A DNA stretch of 32,370 nucleotides from NCBI GenBank assembly GCA_030448185.1, contig JAUJNL010000080.1:1-32370 (forward strand). The letters run 5' to 3'. Both the position numbers and the translations under genes were made by a program. The DNA is from Cytophagales bacterium. GTDB taxonomy: Bacteria > Bacteroidota > Bacteroidia > Cytophagales > 172606-1. The notes below the pieces were generated by a model that did no database searches, had not been told where the DNA came from, and saw only the letters and a list, made by a program, of their open reading frames with translations. Shown here piece by piece: positions 1-10,300 of this stretch (positions are counted from its first letter, which is position 1; each line of letters opens with the position of its first letter).

Positions 1-2
1 GA

Positions 3-503
3 CCCGTGCTGGAGAACAAGCCCTTCGAAGACCGTCCCTATCTGTTCGGGGAATTTACCGCCCACGCTCCCAGCATCTTTTATCCGATGCGCTCCGTGCG
101 GGATAAGCAATACAAACTCATAGTCAATTATTTACCGGATAAGCCTTTTCCCAGTTTGAGTGTGGATGGGGATATAGCGTGGCAGGAATCGCGGAATGAA
201 AAATTCGACGGAACCCCCGTACGCCAGGTATTTGACCGCTACCAGAACCGTCCACCCCTGGAGTTGTATGACCTGGCAACCGATCCCCATGAGTTTACCA
301 ACCTGGCCGGCGATCCGCAATACGGGCCGGTGATCACCCGGTTGCGCCAGGCCCTTGCCCAGTGGCAGCAACAAACCCGCGATCCCCTGCTGGATAGCAC
401 CGGGCTAGCCCGGATGGTGGAGGTGCACCAGGCCATCCAGTCAGAAACCCGGGCTGATTCCGGTTACAAGGTTAAAGCCCCGATCCGGTGGACTGACTAC
501 TAG
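3..503 (+). CDS. Sulfatase, C-terminal part (cut by window start)
   Basis: The reading frame is already open at the window edge, so this is the last ~166 residues of a longer protein; the GTG at base 6 is internal. The text is typical of a sulfatase C-terminal subdomain: a block on the uploaded-substrate side (RSVRDKQYKLIVNY) followed by LELYDLATDPHEFTNLAGDP, the usual 'ELYDLxxDPxExxNLA' tail of sulfatases, most like the N-sulfoglucosamine sulfohydrolase (heparan N-sulfatase) branch. The catalytic CxPSR segment lies upstream of the window and cannot be checked. It would act in the periplasm or at the cell surface, removing sulfate from glycans. A second sulfatase begins 47 bases downstream on the same strand, so the two are probably co-transcribed. 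Family is secure; substrate is inferred only. Confidence 0.85.
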   Translation, partial: PVLENKPFEDRPYLFGEFTAHAPSIFYPMRSVRDKQYKLIVNYLPDKPFPSLSVDGDIAWQESRNEKFDGTPVRQVFDRYQNRPPLELYDLATDPHEFTNLAGDPQYGPVITRLRQALAQWQQQTRDPLLDSTGLARMVEVHQAIQSETRADSGYKVKAPIRWTDY

Positions 504-550
504 CCTGCCGGAGCAAGACATTCCGCAAATCCCATCCCTATTTTAGAATT

Positions 551-2032
551 ATGAAAGGTAGTATAATAATATCGTTTCTCCTGTTGCTTGCCTGTACCAG
601 CCGGCCTACCACCCAGGCGGGCAAGACCACAGCCCAATCCCCGGAAAAAGCCCTGCCCAATATTGTATTTATTCTGGCCGACGACATGGGCTATGGCGAT
701 GCGGGCTGCTACAATTCCGAATCCAGAATACTTACGCCGGCCATTGACCGCCTGGCCGCCGAAGGCATCCGGTTTACCGATGCCCACGCCCCTGGTGCCT
801 GGTGTGTGCCCTCCCGGTATGGCTTCATCACCGGACAGTACCCGCTGCGGGCGGGCATGGACTTAAAGCGCGGCAGTTTGATTGCCAAAGACCGCCTGAC
901 GGTTGGTGCACTCCTGCAAAGGAACGGGTATCGCACGGCCATGATTGGCAAGTGGCACCTGGGCTTTGAAGGCGTGAGTGACTGGGATAAAGTAGACTAC
1001 AGCCAGCCTTTTCTGGGCGGCCCGGTGGACCGGGGTTTTGATTATTTCTTCGGCATGCACGCCTCCCTGGATATTCCTCCCTATTTTTACCTTGAGAACA
1101 ACCGTTGTGTAACCGCTCCTACCGATTCGATTGCCGGACACCAGAGCCCGGGGGCCACTACTACTATTTCTGGCGCCTTCTGGCGGGGCGGTAAAATTGC
1201 CCCGGACTTCAAGCATCAGGAAGTACTGCCCACTTTCACCCGCAAAGCGGTTTCCTTCATGGAAAGCCACGTGAAAGAGCAAAAAAAGCAACCCTTCTTT
1301 TTGTACGTTGCCCTGACGGCACCCCATACGCCCTGGGTGGCTCAACAGCCATTTAAAGGGAAAAGCCAGGCAGGTGAATACGGCGATTTTACCATGCAGG
1401 TGGACCATACGGTAGGAGAAGTACTCCAGGCACTGGAAAGGTTGGGCATCCAGGAAAACACACTGGTCATTTTTACTTCCGACAATGGGCCGGTGTGGTT
1501 CAAAGAAGATGTGCAGAAGTATAACCATCGGTCTGCGGGAAATTTCAGGGGTATGAAGCTGGATGCCTGGGAAGGGGGTCACCGCATTCCCTTTATTGCC
1601 CGCTGGCCGGGTAAAATCAAGCCCCATACCACTTCCGCGCAACCGCTTTGTTTTACCGACATGCTGGCTACCTTTGCGGCAGCGGTGGGCGATAGCCTTC
1701 CTAGAGAAGCGGGCAGGGACAGCTACAATATGCTGCCGGTTATGTTGGGCAGCAACACCACCCCACGCAAAGGCCTGATCGTAGAAGGGCACACGGTGCG
1801 GGAAGGCGACTGGAAACTGATCTTTGGCAGCGGCCTGGGCGTACTGCACCGGCAGTACGGCAAGGAACAGGCGCAGCCGGTGAAAGGGGAGCTGTATAAC
1901 TTGCAGGAAGATCCTTCCGAAGCGAATAATTTATACGACACCCACCCGGAAAAGGTAGCCGAACTCACCCGGCGCATGGAGCAATACCGGGCCGAAGGCA
2001 GTGCTGCTTCTGAATCTCATTCCCATAAGTAA
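551..2032 (+). CDS. Lipoprotein arylsulfatase (cysteine-type, S1 family)
   Basis: A complete 493-residue sulfatase. The N-terminus is a lipoprotein signal (hydrophobic run then LLAC, lipid cysteine at residue 15). The metal-binding Asp pair is in ILADDMGYGD (D44, D45). The formylglycine motif is CVPSR at residues 85-89, so activity needs a radical-SAM or FGE-type maturase, which is not in the window. Further active-site signatures are GKWHLG (K134, H136), TAPHTPW (H258) and TSDNGP (D310, N311), and the tail LYNLQEDPSEANNLY. Length is normal for family S1. It is probably an outer-membrane or periplasmic enzyme hydrolysing sulfate esters of a polysaccharide, in one unit with the upstream sulfatase and perhaps linked with the SusC/SusD pair near 7.4-12.1 kb. 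The start ATG directly precedes the signal peptide. Exact substrate cannot be read from the sequence. Confidence 0.93.
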   Translation: MKGSIIISFLLLLACTSRPTTQAGKTTAQSPEKALPNIVFILADDMGYGDAGCYNSESRILTPAIDRLAAEGIRFTDAHAPGAWCVPSRYGFITGQYPLRAGMDLKRGSLIAKDRLTVGALLQRNGYRTAMIGKWHLGFEGVSDWDKVDYSQPFLGGPVDRGFDYFFGMHASLDIPPYFYLENNRCVTAPTDSIAGHQSPGATTTISGAFWRGGKIAPDFKHQEVLPTFTRKAVSFMESHVKEQKKQPFFLYVALTAPHTPWVAQQPFKGKSQAGEYGDFTMQVDHTVGEVLQALERLGIQENTLVIFTSDNGPVWFKEDVQKYNHRSAGNFRGMKLDAWEGGHRIPFIARWPGKIKPHTTSAQPLCFTDMLATFAAAVGDSLPREAGRDSYNMLPVMLGSNTTPRKGLIVEGHTVREGDWKLIFGSGLGVLHRQYGKEQAQPVKGELYNLQEDPSEANNLYDTHPEKVAELTRRMEQYRAEGSAASESHSHK

Positions 2033-2091
2033 ATTTTGCCGGGTATATTTGGCTACCGGACACCGGGTGTGTTGGGCCCCTTTCACTGGCT

Positions 2092-2307
2092 ATGGCTAAA
2101 CTTTTCTCAAAATAGCCCCGGCGTTGGTTACGCTTTTTTCCTGAGCCCGCCCCTGTGTGCCCGGCAGCAGACTACTTACCCGGACTGCTCCGTGCAGTAG
2201 AACGACAGCCTGCTGGTGTTGGAAAGCAGCCGGATCAGGTGGACCTTTTACTTGAACCACTGAAACTCACTAGGGCGTATACTGCATTCTTGCAAAAGCA
2301 ACGTTAA
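2092..2307 (+). pseudogene. Remnant: N-terminus of a secreted protein, possibly a glycosidase
   Basis: No single frame is open here, but reading across frames gives a coherent start: MAKLF, a hydrophobic signal-like run (KIAPALVTLFFLSPPLCA), then QQTTYPDCSVQ and NDSLLVLESSRIRWTFYLNH, then KLTRAYTAF. The block 'NDSLxxExSxIRRxFxWNxG' resembles the N-terminal beta-domain of secreted alpha-galactosidase-like (GH36-type) enzymes of Bacteroidota; that family name is from memory of the pattern and is tentative. Restoring the frame needs about four or five single-base additions, the same kind of damage as in neighbouring genes. After about 2307 no continuation is visible, so the gene is truncated as well as frame-broken. 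Its place directly after two sulfatases suits a glycan-degradation locus. Confidence 0.35.
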
Positions 2308-2809
2308 AGTTTACAGCTCTGCTCAGTTAAAATCCGCTCTTTTCTTAATGTCCATTTTTTCAGGTGAAGTCCCGCCACCCCTACTCCCAAAAAGTAGGCG
2401 TAGATGAAATGGACTGAAGCTTTAGCTTCATGGGGCCAGGGGCGTTACGTAAGCGTGTAACCTATGGTACTATCGTGGTAGAAGGGCCTAGAATGAGGTT
2501 GTGCGACACGTTCTGCCTAGATGTTGAGTTGGTTACGTTAGCTTCGATGATCCCTAAAAGGATTGTCATTGCTACCAAGAATCCTGCAGGGATCAGCGAA
2601 GCTAACGTAAGTAACATGCCTCCTGAGAAGAATTAAGGGGTAAAAGAGAGATCAGATAGGGGATTGAAGACATCCGCTAATTGTAGCTCTAAAGGAGTAG
2701 GATTTGCCCAAAAAGGCGAACTTCGTTTAGGGTGAGGTGTTAGATGGGGTTCTAAAATAATAGGCAAGCCATCGGTCAGATAAACCGTATTTTAGTATAA
2801 GGGTAAAAC
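2308..2809. other. Gene-free stretch rich in hairpins
   Basis: No convincing gene. The only open frame of note (2430-2636, 68 codons) runs through inverted repeats and has no recognisable domain. Visible structure: a bulged hairpin at about 2375-2402, a near-perfect palindrome TGAAGCT-TT-AGCTTCA at 2415-2430, a small GTTAC/GTAAC stem near 2443-2460, and the long hairpin 2533-2610 listed separately. Closely spaced imperfect hairpins with repeated ACGTAA words recall the ends of IS200/IS605-type elements, but no transposase or TnpB is readable, so that is only a guess. The rest (2640-2809) shows nothing I can name. Confidence 0.4.
2533..2610. repeat. Long imperfect hairpin (23-bp arms plus inner stem)
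   Basis: Arms 2533-2555 and 2588-2610 are inverted copies that match at 22 of 23 positions (outer end TTACGTTAGCTTCG). Inside them a second stem, AGGATT (2559-2564) with AATCCT (2580-2585), closes a 15-base apical loop. The total foldback is about 78 bases. There is no T run after it, so it is not a normal terminator. It could be an element end, a structured RNA or a recombination site; nothing in the sequence decides which. Confidence 0.7.
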
Positions 2810-2840
2810 AAAAAGGAGCAGTTCTCCACTGCTCCTTTTT
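2810..2840. terminator. Intrinsic terminator, bidirectional
   Basis: A 13-bp perfect stem (AAAAAGGAGCAGT at 2810-2822 with ACTGCTCCTTTTT at 2828-2840) and a 5-base loop. It ends in a T run on either strand. It lies 70 bases past the stop of the minus-strand DUF1573 gene and is most likely its terminator. Confidence 0.85.
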
Positions 2841-2910
2841 AGTGTTCTGCTTTGTCTTTGCCCCTTAATCCTCCGGCATGAAACTTTGCGCCTCGCCTAA
2901 TGCCAATAAG

Positions 2911-3687
2911 CTACTTAAAAGGCACAGCCGGCTTCTGTTCTTTCAGCATACTTTGACTGGTAAGGCTCTCCACAATATTGGCTTGCAGTACGACACTGGT
3001 AGACGGATTACGCAAGTCATTACTGAGAATCGTTACGGTTTCGTTTTGCTGGCCCATAGCAAGCGGGGTATAACGCAATTCCAGCGTCGCTTTCTCTCCG
3101 GGCTTTACCGCCGGCTGCGAAATTTTAAAGGAAACGCAATTACAGCCACTTTGTACTGTCTGTAGTTGGAGATCACTTTTACCGGTGTTTATCACCGTAA
3201 AATTATGGGTCACTGAGCGGTTCTTTTCGATTTTCCCGAAGTTGTGGGCGGTTTTGTCCAGTTTAAGTACAGCCGCCTTATCCAACTGCTCCGGGGTAAC
3301 CGGAGCTTCAGATTTTGATTGCACCGTTCCCTTAATGGTAAGCACCAGCATAGCGTTCTGGCCATTGCTGGTAACGGTCACGGTCTTATGAAATACGCCA
3401 GGTCGGCCCATACTGTTATAAGAAGCCGTTACCTTGCCTTTTTTACCAGGAAGTACTGGTTCTTTAGTCCAGAAAGGTGTAGTACAGCCACAGGAGGCGG
3501 CTACGTTAGAAATTACCACCGGCGCATTGCCCGTATTGGTGAATTCAAAATCATAGGTAGCCTGAGTTCCCTCTGTTACCACCCCAAACTCGTGCGTGTC
3601 TTTCTTGAATTCGAGCTTACCCTGCCCATGTGAAGTTAGGGTTAAAAAAGTCGAAATACTTAAAAAAGTTAAAAATTTTGCTATCAT
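2911..3687 (-). CDS. DUF1573 domain protein, two repeats, secreted
   Basis: A 258-residue protein starting at the ATG at 3687, chosen because it begins directly at a signal peptide (MIAKFLTFLSISTFLTLTSHGQ); a longer open frame to 3813 adds 42 residues that do not look like a secretion signal. Two DUF1573 repeats follow, an immunoglobulin-like beta-sandwich: residues ~25-120 (FKKDTHEFGVVTEGTQATYDFEF, with SCGCTTPFW, C66/C68) and ~140-235 (LDKTAHNFGKIEKN, with SGCNCVSF, C182/C184). Both repeats keep the short C-x-C element characteristic of the family in Bacteroidota. The protein should be periplasmic or surface-exposed; its role is not established. It is a single gene, transcribed away from the E1 gene that starts about 200 bases upstream, and followed by a strong terminator. 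Confidence 0.88.
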   Translation of the reverse strand: MIAKFLTFLSISTFLTLTSHGQGKLEFKKDTHEFGVVTEGTQATYDFEFTNTGNAPVVISNVAASCGCTTPFWTKEPVLPGKKGKVTASYNSMGRPGVFHKTVTVTSNGQNAMLVLTIKGTVQSKSEAPVTPEQLDKAAVLKLDKTAHNFGKIEKNRSVTHNFTVINTGKSDLQLQTVQSGCNCVSFKISQPAVKPGEKATLELRYTPLAMGQQNETVTILSNDLRNPSTSVVLQANIVESLTSQSMLKEQKPAVPFK

Positions 3688-3887
3688 AATGCAATTATTA
3701 GAACGGATTTTGCTGGTTTTACGTCTGTATAACAAATATATGGAAAGCCTTTCAAAAAGCATTTTTGTGTGGAACCGCAGGGACGAAAGGCTGGTCAAGG
3801 GAAAATGCAACATTTGTGCGCTATCTGAATTTGCTTATTTTTGTTTGGGTGCTACCCAGCTACTTCATCCTTAACCCATTTCTAAAA

Positions 3888-6283
3888 GTGATTACAAGAA
3901 CTTTCTACACCTGGGCACTCACCCCGGAAGAAATTTGGGAGACTACCGGCTGGCCTGGAAAGCCGCCACGCAAGTCTGCTGGGCCGGAAAGAAGTATTTA
4001 TGGGGAAGGCCAAATTTGGCATCTTCGGGGATGGGAAAGAAGTGGCCCAGATTGCAATGGCTAAAGGCATTCCGTCCGGGTGATTTCCGGTCGGGCTATT
4101 ATCGGGATCAAACCTTCATGCTGGCCATTGGTGAACTTACGTTAGAACAATATTTTGCCCAATTATACGCCCACGCCGACGAAAAGCCGACCCCGCCGCC
4201 ACCGCCCGGATGATGAACGGCCACTTTGCTACCCGGTTGCTCGATGAAAGAGGCAACTGGCAGAACTTAACTGAGGCTAAAAATTCCAGTGCGGACCTTT
4301 CCCCAACTGGTGCGCAAATACCCCGGCTGGTAGGCCTCGCCTATGCTTCCAAACTCTACCGTGAGAACCCGGGCTTATATCACATGACCCAATTCTCCAA
4401 CCGGGAAACGAAAGGCAACTTTTGGTACCATTGGCAATGCTTCCACGGCAGAAGGAGTATTCTGGGAGGCCATTAACGCCGCTGGCGTACTGCAGGCACC
4501 CATGCTAACCTCCGTATGGGATGATGGCTACGGCATTTCAGTACCTAACGAGTACCAGATTACGAAGGGTGACATTTCTAAAATACTGGCTGGTTTCCGC
4601 CGCAATGAGGACGAGCCCGGTTACGAAATATTCCGGGTCAGGGGCTGGGATTACCTGGCATTGTGCGAAACGTATGGGCAGGCAGCTCAACTTTGCCGCA
4701 CCGAACACGTGCCAGTGCTTATTCACGTGCAGGAAATGACCCAGCCGCAAGGGCATTCTACTTCCGGTTCGCACGAACGGTATAAACCGAAGGAAAGACT
4801 GGTCTGGGAAGAAGCCCACGACTGCATCCGGAAGATGCGGGAGTGGATGCTCTCCAATGGGATTGCCACCGTGGAAGAAGTAGAAGTCATTGAACGGCAA
4901 GCCCGAGACCGGGCGACGGGAAGCCCGCAGCAATGCCTGGGAGGCCTATATGTCCGATCTGATGCCCGATCATGAGCTTGCTCTTTCGCTTATGGAAAAA
5001 GCTGCCCAGGTAAGTCAAGGCGGGAGGAATTGCAGCAGTTGCGGGATGCTTTTGCAGAAAAAGATTAACCCCATCCGGAGTGATGCGGTATCGGCTATGA
5101 AAAAGGCGGCCCGTATCCTGCGTAATGAAACGGGGTCGCACCGCGACGAGGTAGCCTGGGTAAAACGTACCGAGACGGACAATTACGAAAGATATAATTC
5201 CTATTTGTACAGTGAATCGGCAGAAGCCGTAATTAATATACCCAGTAAAGCCGGTCTATACGGATAACAGCCCGATGGTAGATGGCCGCGAAGTGGTAAG
5301 AGCCTGCTTTGATGCCCTGTTGGCCCGCGATCCCCGGGTATTTGCCATTGGAGAAGACGTAGGCCGGATCGGCGACGTAAACCAGGGCTTTGCCGGATTA
5401 CAGGAAAAATATGGGAACTGCGGGTAACCGATACGGGCATCCGGGAGTCCACCATTATGGGGCAGGGAATCGGCGCTGCCCTTGCGGCTTACGGCCCATT
5501 GCTGAAATCAATACCTTGATTACCTGCTGTATGCATTACAGATTTTGTCAGACGACCTGGCTTCGCTGCAATACCGGACCAAAGGCGGCCAGAAAGCTCC
5601 CGTAATTATCCGGACCCGGGGCCACCGGCTGGAAGGTGTCTGGCACTCAGGTTCACCCTTAGGCATGATTCTGAGCAGCCTGCGGGGTATTATAGTGGGC
5701 GTGCCACGCAACCTGACCCAGGCAGCGGGTATGTACAATACCTTGATTAAGTCTGATGAACCGGCGCTAATCGTGGGTGTCTGAACGCCTACCGGCTGAA
5801 AGAACGGATGCCAGCCAATATCGGCGAATTTTGCGTGCCCTTCGGCGTACCTGAAATTTTGCAGTCCGGCACCGATATTACTATCGTAACCTATGGGGCT
5901 ATGTGCCGGATTGTGCTGGATGCCGCCAAACAGTTAGCGGAAGAAACGGGTATTTCCTGCGAAGTCATTGACGTGCAAACGTTACTGCCCTTTGACCGCT
6001 ATCACATGATTACGCAGTCTATTAAAAAAACCAGCCGGGTCTTATTCACGGATGAAGATGTGCCGGAGGCGCGTCGGCCTTTATGTTGCAGCAAGTGCTG
6101 GATGTACAGAAAGCCTGGCAATGGCTGGATGCCCCTCCAACTACCCTGACGGCCAAAGAGCACCGACCCGCTTATACATCCGATGGTGATTATTTCTCAA
6201 AACCGAATACGGAACAGGTCTTTGATGCCGTATATGAAATCATGCGGGAGAGTGATCCGCAACGATTCAAAGCTATTTATTAA
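3888..6283 (+). pseudogene. 2-oxoacid dehydrogenase E1, alpha/beta fusion, frame-broken
   Basis: Joining the frames gives an almost complete ~800-residue thiamine-diphosphate E1 in which alpha and beta subunits are fused, the type seen in Bacteroidota for branched-chain or other 2-oxoacid dehydrogenase complexes. The alpha part runs to about 5265: GRKEVFMGKAKFGIFGDGKE, DFRSGYYRDQTF, SSADLSP, the ThDP region GNASTAEGVFWEAINAAGV ending SVWDDGYGIS, and QPQGHSTSGSHERYK. The beta part follows: MVDGREVVRACFDALLARDP, IGEDVGRIGDVNQGF, DTGIREST, GLRPIAEIQYLDYL, RTRGHRLEGVWHSGSP, and a C-terminus ending RFKAIY. At least 14 single-base indels break it, mainly losses (for example near 3941, 5413, 5510, 5780 and 6069) with a few gains (4066, 5057, 5244). 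I found no in-frame stop in the restored text. The start is uncertain; 3888 (GTG) is where family-like text begins. Either recently dead or mis-sequenced. Confidence 0.85.
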
Positions 6284-6327
6284 GCCGACGGGGAGATAAG
6301 CCGTTTTAGAACCCTTCCTTCATTACA

Positions 6328-6350
6328 TCCCTCCCCGTTGTTAGGAGGGA
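6328..6350. terminator. Possible hairpin between convergent genes
   Basis: A 7-bp stem TCCCTCC/GGAGGGA with a 9-base loop lies between the E1 gene (plus) and the lipoprotein gene (minus), where a shared terminator is expected. It lacks a clean T run on either side, so the call is weak. Confidence 0.35.
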
Positions 6351-6396
6351 CTTTAAAAAAAGGCTATTTTACCCTTTCCTTTAACCTGTTCGAAAT

Positions 6397-6963
6397 CTAC
6401 TGCACCTTAGCTTTAAATTTACCATTGGTAAAGCGGACAATATCGGGATAGGGCGTAATGCCTTTCAGTAAACCTGCACAGTCAGCTCGAAGGTGCCCTC
6501 ATGATACCCGTGTCCGCATTGTACTCGGTAATTTCCACAAAACTCGGCTGGTCTTTCATGGCGTAATAACTGGCCGTGCCTACATCCCCTTCAAGAATAG
6601 TAAAACTGGCATTGGGATTAAAATCTTGGCAGTAAGCATTCGGAGGTAACAATGCTCTCTTTAACCGGATACCTGCCAGCTTTTCGGGTACTTTCGAAAA
6701 GAATAAGGATTCAATCAGTAAACTATCGGCTCGCTGATTGACGGCAAACCGTTCAAAGTGAATATTCAGGTTCCCTTAGCGCTTTCGCATTTGCCGTTGT
6801 CACCGAACTGGGTTGCACTTACGGCAATGTGTTCGTGCCAGCGCTTACCGTGGAGAAGCGCAAAGGCTTGTCCTACCTGCAACTCCGGCGCTACGATTTC
6901 TTGTTCTTTTTTGCACGCGGTCAGCGCCAGCAGCATTCCCAATACCGTTACTATATTTTTCAT
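6397..6963 (-). pseudogene. Small lipoprotein, frame-broken
   Basis: The start is clear: MKNIVTVLGMLLALTACKKEQE, a lipoprotein signal with the lipid cysteine at residue 17. As read the frame ends after 65 codons at 6766. Adding one base near 6772 continues the protein as NIHFERFAVNQRADSLLIES and so on through YCQDFNP and EITEYNADTGIM. Two further single-base changes (about 6496 and 6473) lead to a natural end, DIVRFTNGKFKAKVQ, stop at 6397. The restored ~189-residue protein resembles small beta-rich Bacteroidota lipoproteins with a 'GxFxxxV' C-terminal strand (DUF6252-like is possible but unproven). It is convergent with the E1 gene and divergent from SusC. Function unknown. Confidence 0.7.
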
Positions 6964-7356
6964 ACGCTTTGATCTAAAAACATCGGTTGTTCATTCACAT
7001 TTAGCTACGCAAGCTAAAGAAAAAGTTATTCACATTTATAATGCGGAACATCCTTAAATCAGTAGACTCTATGTAACCAATCCGCAATTTGACATACACC
7101 CAATTCCAGACAAATTTTAGTAAAAACACTTTGGTACAGCCTTAAATAGGGGTATGTTTTACTTAAAACCAGCTATTAATGGATTATTTTAATACAAGGT
7201 TTAAATTAATGCGGAAATTATTATGATTGCTACATCACCTGTCCGAATGCAGTTTGCAATCTCCACCGTATTAATTGAAGGCTAAAGATTTATAAACATT
7301 TGTTCGCAGGGATACACTTTTTTGCGGGGAACTCCTCACTAAACCCTTATCAATCT
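6964..7356. other. AT-rich divergent intergenic region before susC
   Basis: This 393-base gap separates the minus-strand lipoprotein from SusC and must hold promoters for both. I looked for the Bacteroidota TTTG / TAnnTTTG pair. TTTG occurs at 7253 and a near match AACATTTG ends at about 7303, but their spacing is wrong, so I do not call a promoter. No gene and no strong repeat seen. Confidence 0.4.
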
Positions 7357-10300
7357 ATGAATCATCTTTACATAACTGTATGCAGCCGGGCCCGTTGGCT
7401 AGCCGTATGCTGTCTTCTGAGTTTTGGGGTAAAAAAGCACAGGATCTTGCCTCAGTGCAATCTATGCAGCCCACATCGCAAACCGCTGCCCCGCTTGCAG
7501 TCACTATTACGGGCACTGTGAAGGGAGAAAATAATGAATCTTTGCCCGGCGTGAATGTATTGCTGAAGGGCTCCACTACCGGCACCGCCACCAATGCTGA
7601 AGGACGTTATTCCCTGACTGCTCCGGATGGAAACGGTACCCTGGTATTCTCCTTTATCGGCTACCTTACCCAGGAAGTTCCGATTAACAACCGTTCGGAA
7701 ATAGACGTAACGCTGCAAACCGATACAAAAGCGCTGAGTGAAGTGGTAGTAGTAGGGTATGGTACGCAGCAGAAAAAGACGTCACCGGTGCTATTGCTTC
7801 CCTGAACACGGAGGCTATTAAAGATATGCCCATCAGTAATGTGGCGAAGGGCTCACCGGACGGCTTCCGGCGTACTGGCTCAGCAGGTAAGCGGTGCTCC
7901 GGGCACTACGCCTTCCCTTAAAATCAGGGGTTTAGGTTCCATCACGGCCGGAAACGGGCCGCTGATTGTAGTGGATGGTCAACCACTTAATTCGGGAGCC
8001 CTAAACACCATCAACCCCAATGACATTGAGAAAATGGACGTGCTCAAAGATGCTTCGGCTACCGCTATTTACGGTTCCCGGGGATCGAATGGGGTAGTGC
8101 TGATCACTACCAAGCGGGGCAAAGCCGGGGCTACCCGTATCAATCTGGATTACTACACGGGTATTCAGGAAGTAGCCAAAAAAATGGATGTGCTTAATGC
8201 TCAGCAGTTTGCCGAGCTGACTAAAGAAGCCGTGAACACGGCGTACCTGGAACGGTACCGGGTGCTCAAATCACTGATCCGAATGAAAAACGTCCGGCTT
8301 CGCAGCGGTACCGTTATCCAACAGAGTTAGATAGCCCGGAAAGTTTAACCAATTATGACTACCAGGATCTGATTTTCGCAAGGCGCCGATGAGTAGTTAT
8401 CAGGTGTCAGCTTCGGGCGGCAGCGATAAGATTCAGTTTTTAGTATCGGGAAATTACTTTAAGCAGGAAGGGCATCATTAAAGAATCCGCGTTAAACCGC
8501 TACTCCCTGCGTTCCAATATTGATGCGCAGTTAACCCAGCGGCTCCGGGCAGGCATTAACCTAAGTCCTTCGTATGCCATCGAGGACCGGGTCAATGCGG
8601 AGGGCCACTGGTTAACCAACGGAATCATTAACGCCGCCCTGGCTAGGATTCCCCTGGTGCCCATTTACGCCCCGGATGGCAGCTATACCTCGCAGTCAAC
8701 CTACGCCGCTGCATATGACTGGTCAGGGGTGACCAATCCGGTAGCCAACATTACCGAAAGAGACGATCAGATTCGTACGACTCGTCTATTGGGCAATATT
8801 TACGCGGAATACCAGTTTATGGAAGGGCTGAAGTACCGGGGTACCCTGGGCGGCGACTTATTACAGGCCCGCCGCAACTACTTTCGGGCCTCTACCATGC
8901 CCCTGAACCAGCTACTGCCTCCCACGGCCAATGAAGGCTCGGTCAGTAACCGGCAGAATATCAATTGGGTAACCAATCACACCTTAACCTACAATCGTAC
9001 TTTCAACCAGGTGCATAATCTGGAAGCGCTGCTGGGAACGGAGTTTCAGAAGAACGACTTTCAGCGGGATACTACCGCGGCCAATAAGTTTCCCAATGAT
9101 ATAGTACGCACGGTCAATTACGGTACGGTCGTGTTGGGGCAGTCATTCCGCGAACAGTGGTCATTAGCCTCATACTTTGCCCGGGTAAACTATAATCTGA
9201 AAGACAAATACCTGCTGGCTGTTTCCGTGCGACGGGATGGATCTTCCCGCTTCGGGACCAATAACCAGTGGGGAACATTTCCCTCCGCTTCGGTTGGCTG
9301 GCGCATTGCTGAAGAACCTTTCATGAAGGGAATTCCGGTGTTGTCGGAATTAAAGCTCCGGGCCAGTTACGGATTAGCCGGAAATAATGCCTTTGATAAT
9401 TACGCCCCGATTGGTTTGTTGGGCGTAGATAATTACGTGTTTGGAAATAATTTGTCCAACGGACTAGCCGGCCGGTCACTGGGAAATGAAGACCTTACCT
9501 GGGAAAAAAGCCGCCAATTGGACATTGGCACTGAAGTAGGCCTGTTCGGGGACCGTATTTATTTAACAGCGGATTATTACCGGCGGATTACGACCGGGCT
9601 GCTGTTCTCCGTGCCAATTCCGACGCTGACTGGCTTTGGTTCCTATATCCGGAATATTGGCGAGGTGAGCAACCACGGCTGGGAATTTTCCCTCAACACC
9701 CGGAACCTGACCGGCGCTTTCAACTGGACTACTGACCTGAATCTGTCTCTGAACCGCAACAAAGTATTAGCCTTAGGGCCAACTGGTGACCCAATCCGAA
9801 GTGCTTCGGGTATTGGAGAAACCAATATCACCGTTATTGGGGAGCCTTTAGGCAACTTTTACGGCTACGTGCAGCTGGGAGTGTTCCGTGACCAGACTGA
9901 TCTCGATTCGTATCCGCATTTTGCCAATACCCGCCCGGGAGATGTAAAGTACCAAGATGTAAATGAGGATAATAAAATTGATGCCAATGACCGGACCCTG
10001 ATCGGGAATAATCAGCCCGATTTCGTGTACGGCATGACCAACACGTTCAGCTTCAAAGGTTTCGACCTGGGAATTGTCATTCAGGGGGTACAGGGCGGTG
10101 AAATTCTGAACCTGTCCCGGCGCTTCTACGAGAATCTGGAAGGTAATCAAAACCAGTTGACGAATGTGCTGGACCGCTGGCGCTCTCCCGAAAATCCGGG
10201 CAATGGAATCGTACCCCGGGCTAACAGCCAGACTACCGGCACCAACAACGCGGTCTCTACCCGTTGGGTGGAAGATGCTTCTTACCTGCGCATCCGCAAT

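Noticed and set aside
863..1849. A 328-codon open frame on the minus strand opposite the sulfatase
   Set aside because: It lies wholly inside a sulfatase with full active-site motifs; no domain or signal is readable on the minus strand, and high-GC third positions readily leave such frames open.
2430..2636. A 68-codon plus-strand open frame
   Set aside because: It runs through the inverted repeats of the hairpin cluster and gives no recognisable protein, so the DNA structure is the better explanation.
2810..2840. Element end or transposon inverted repeat
   Set aside because: Short GC stem with A and T runs just after a gene end is a standard intrinsic terminator.
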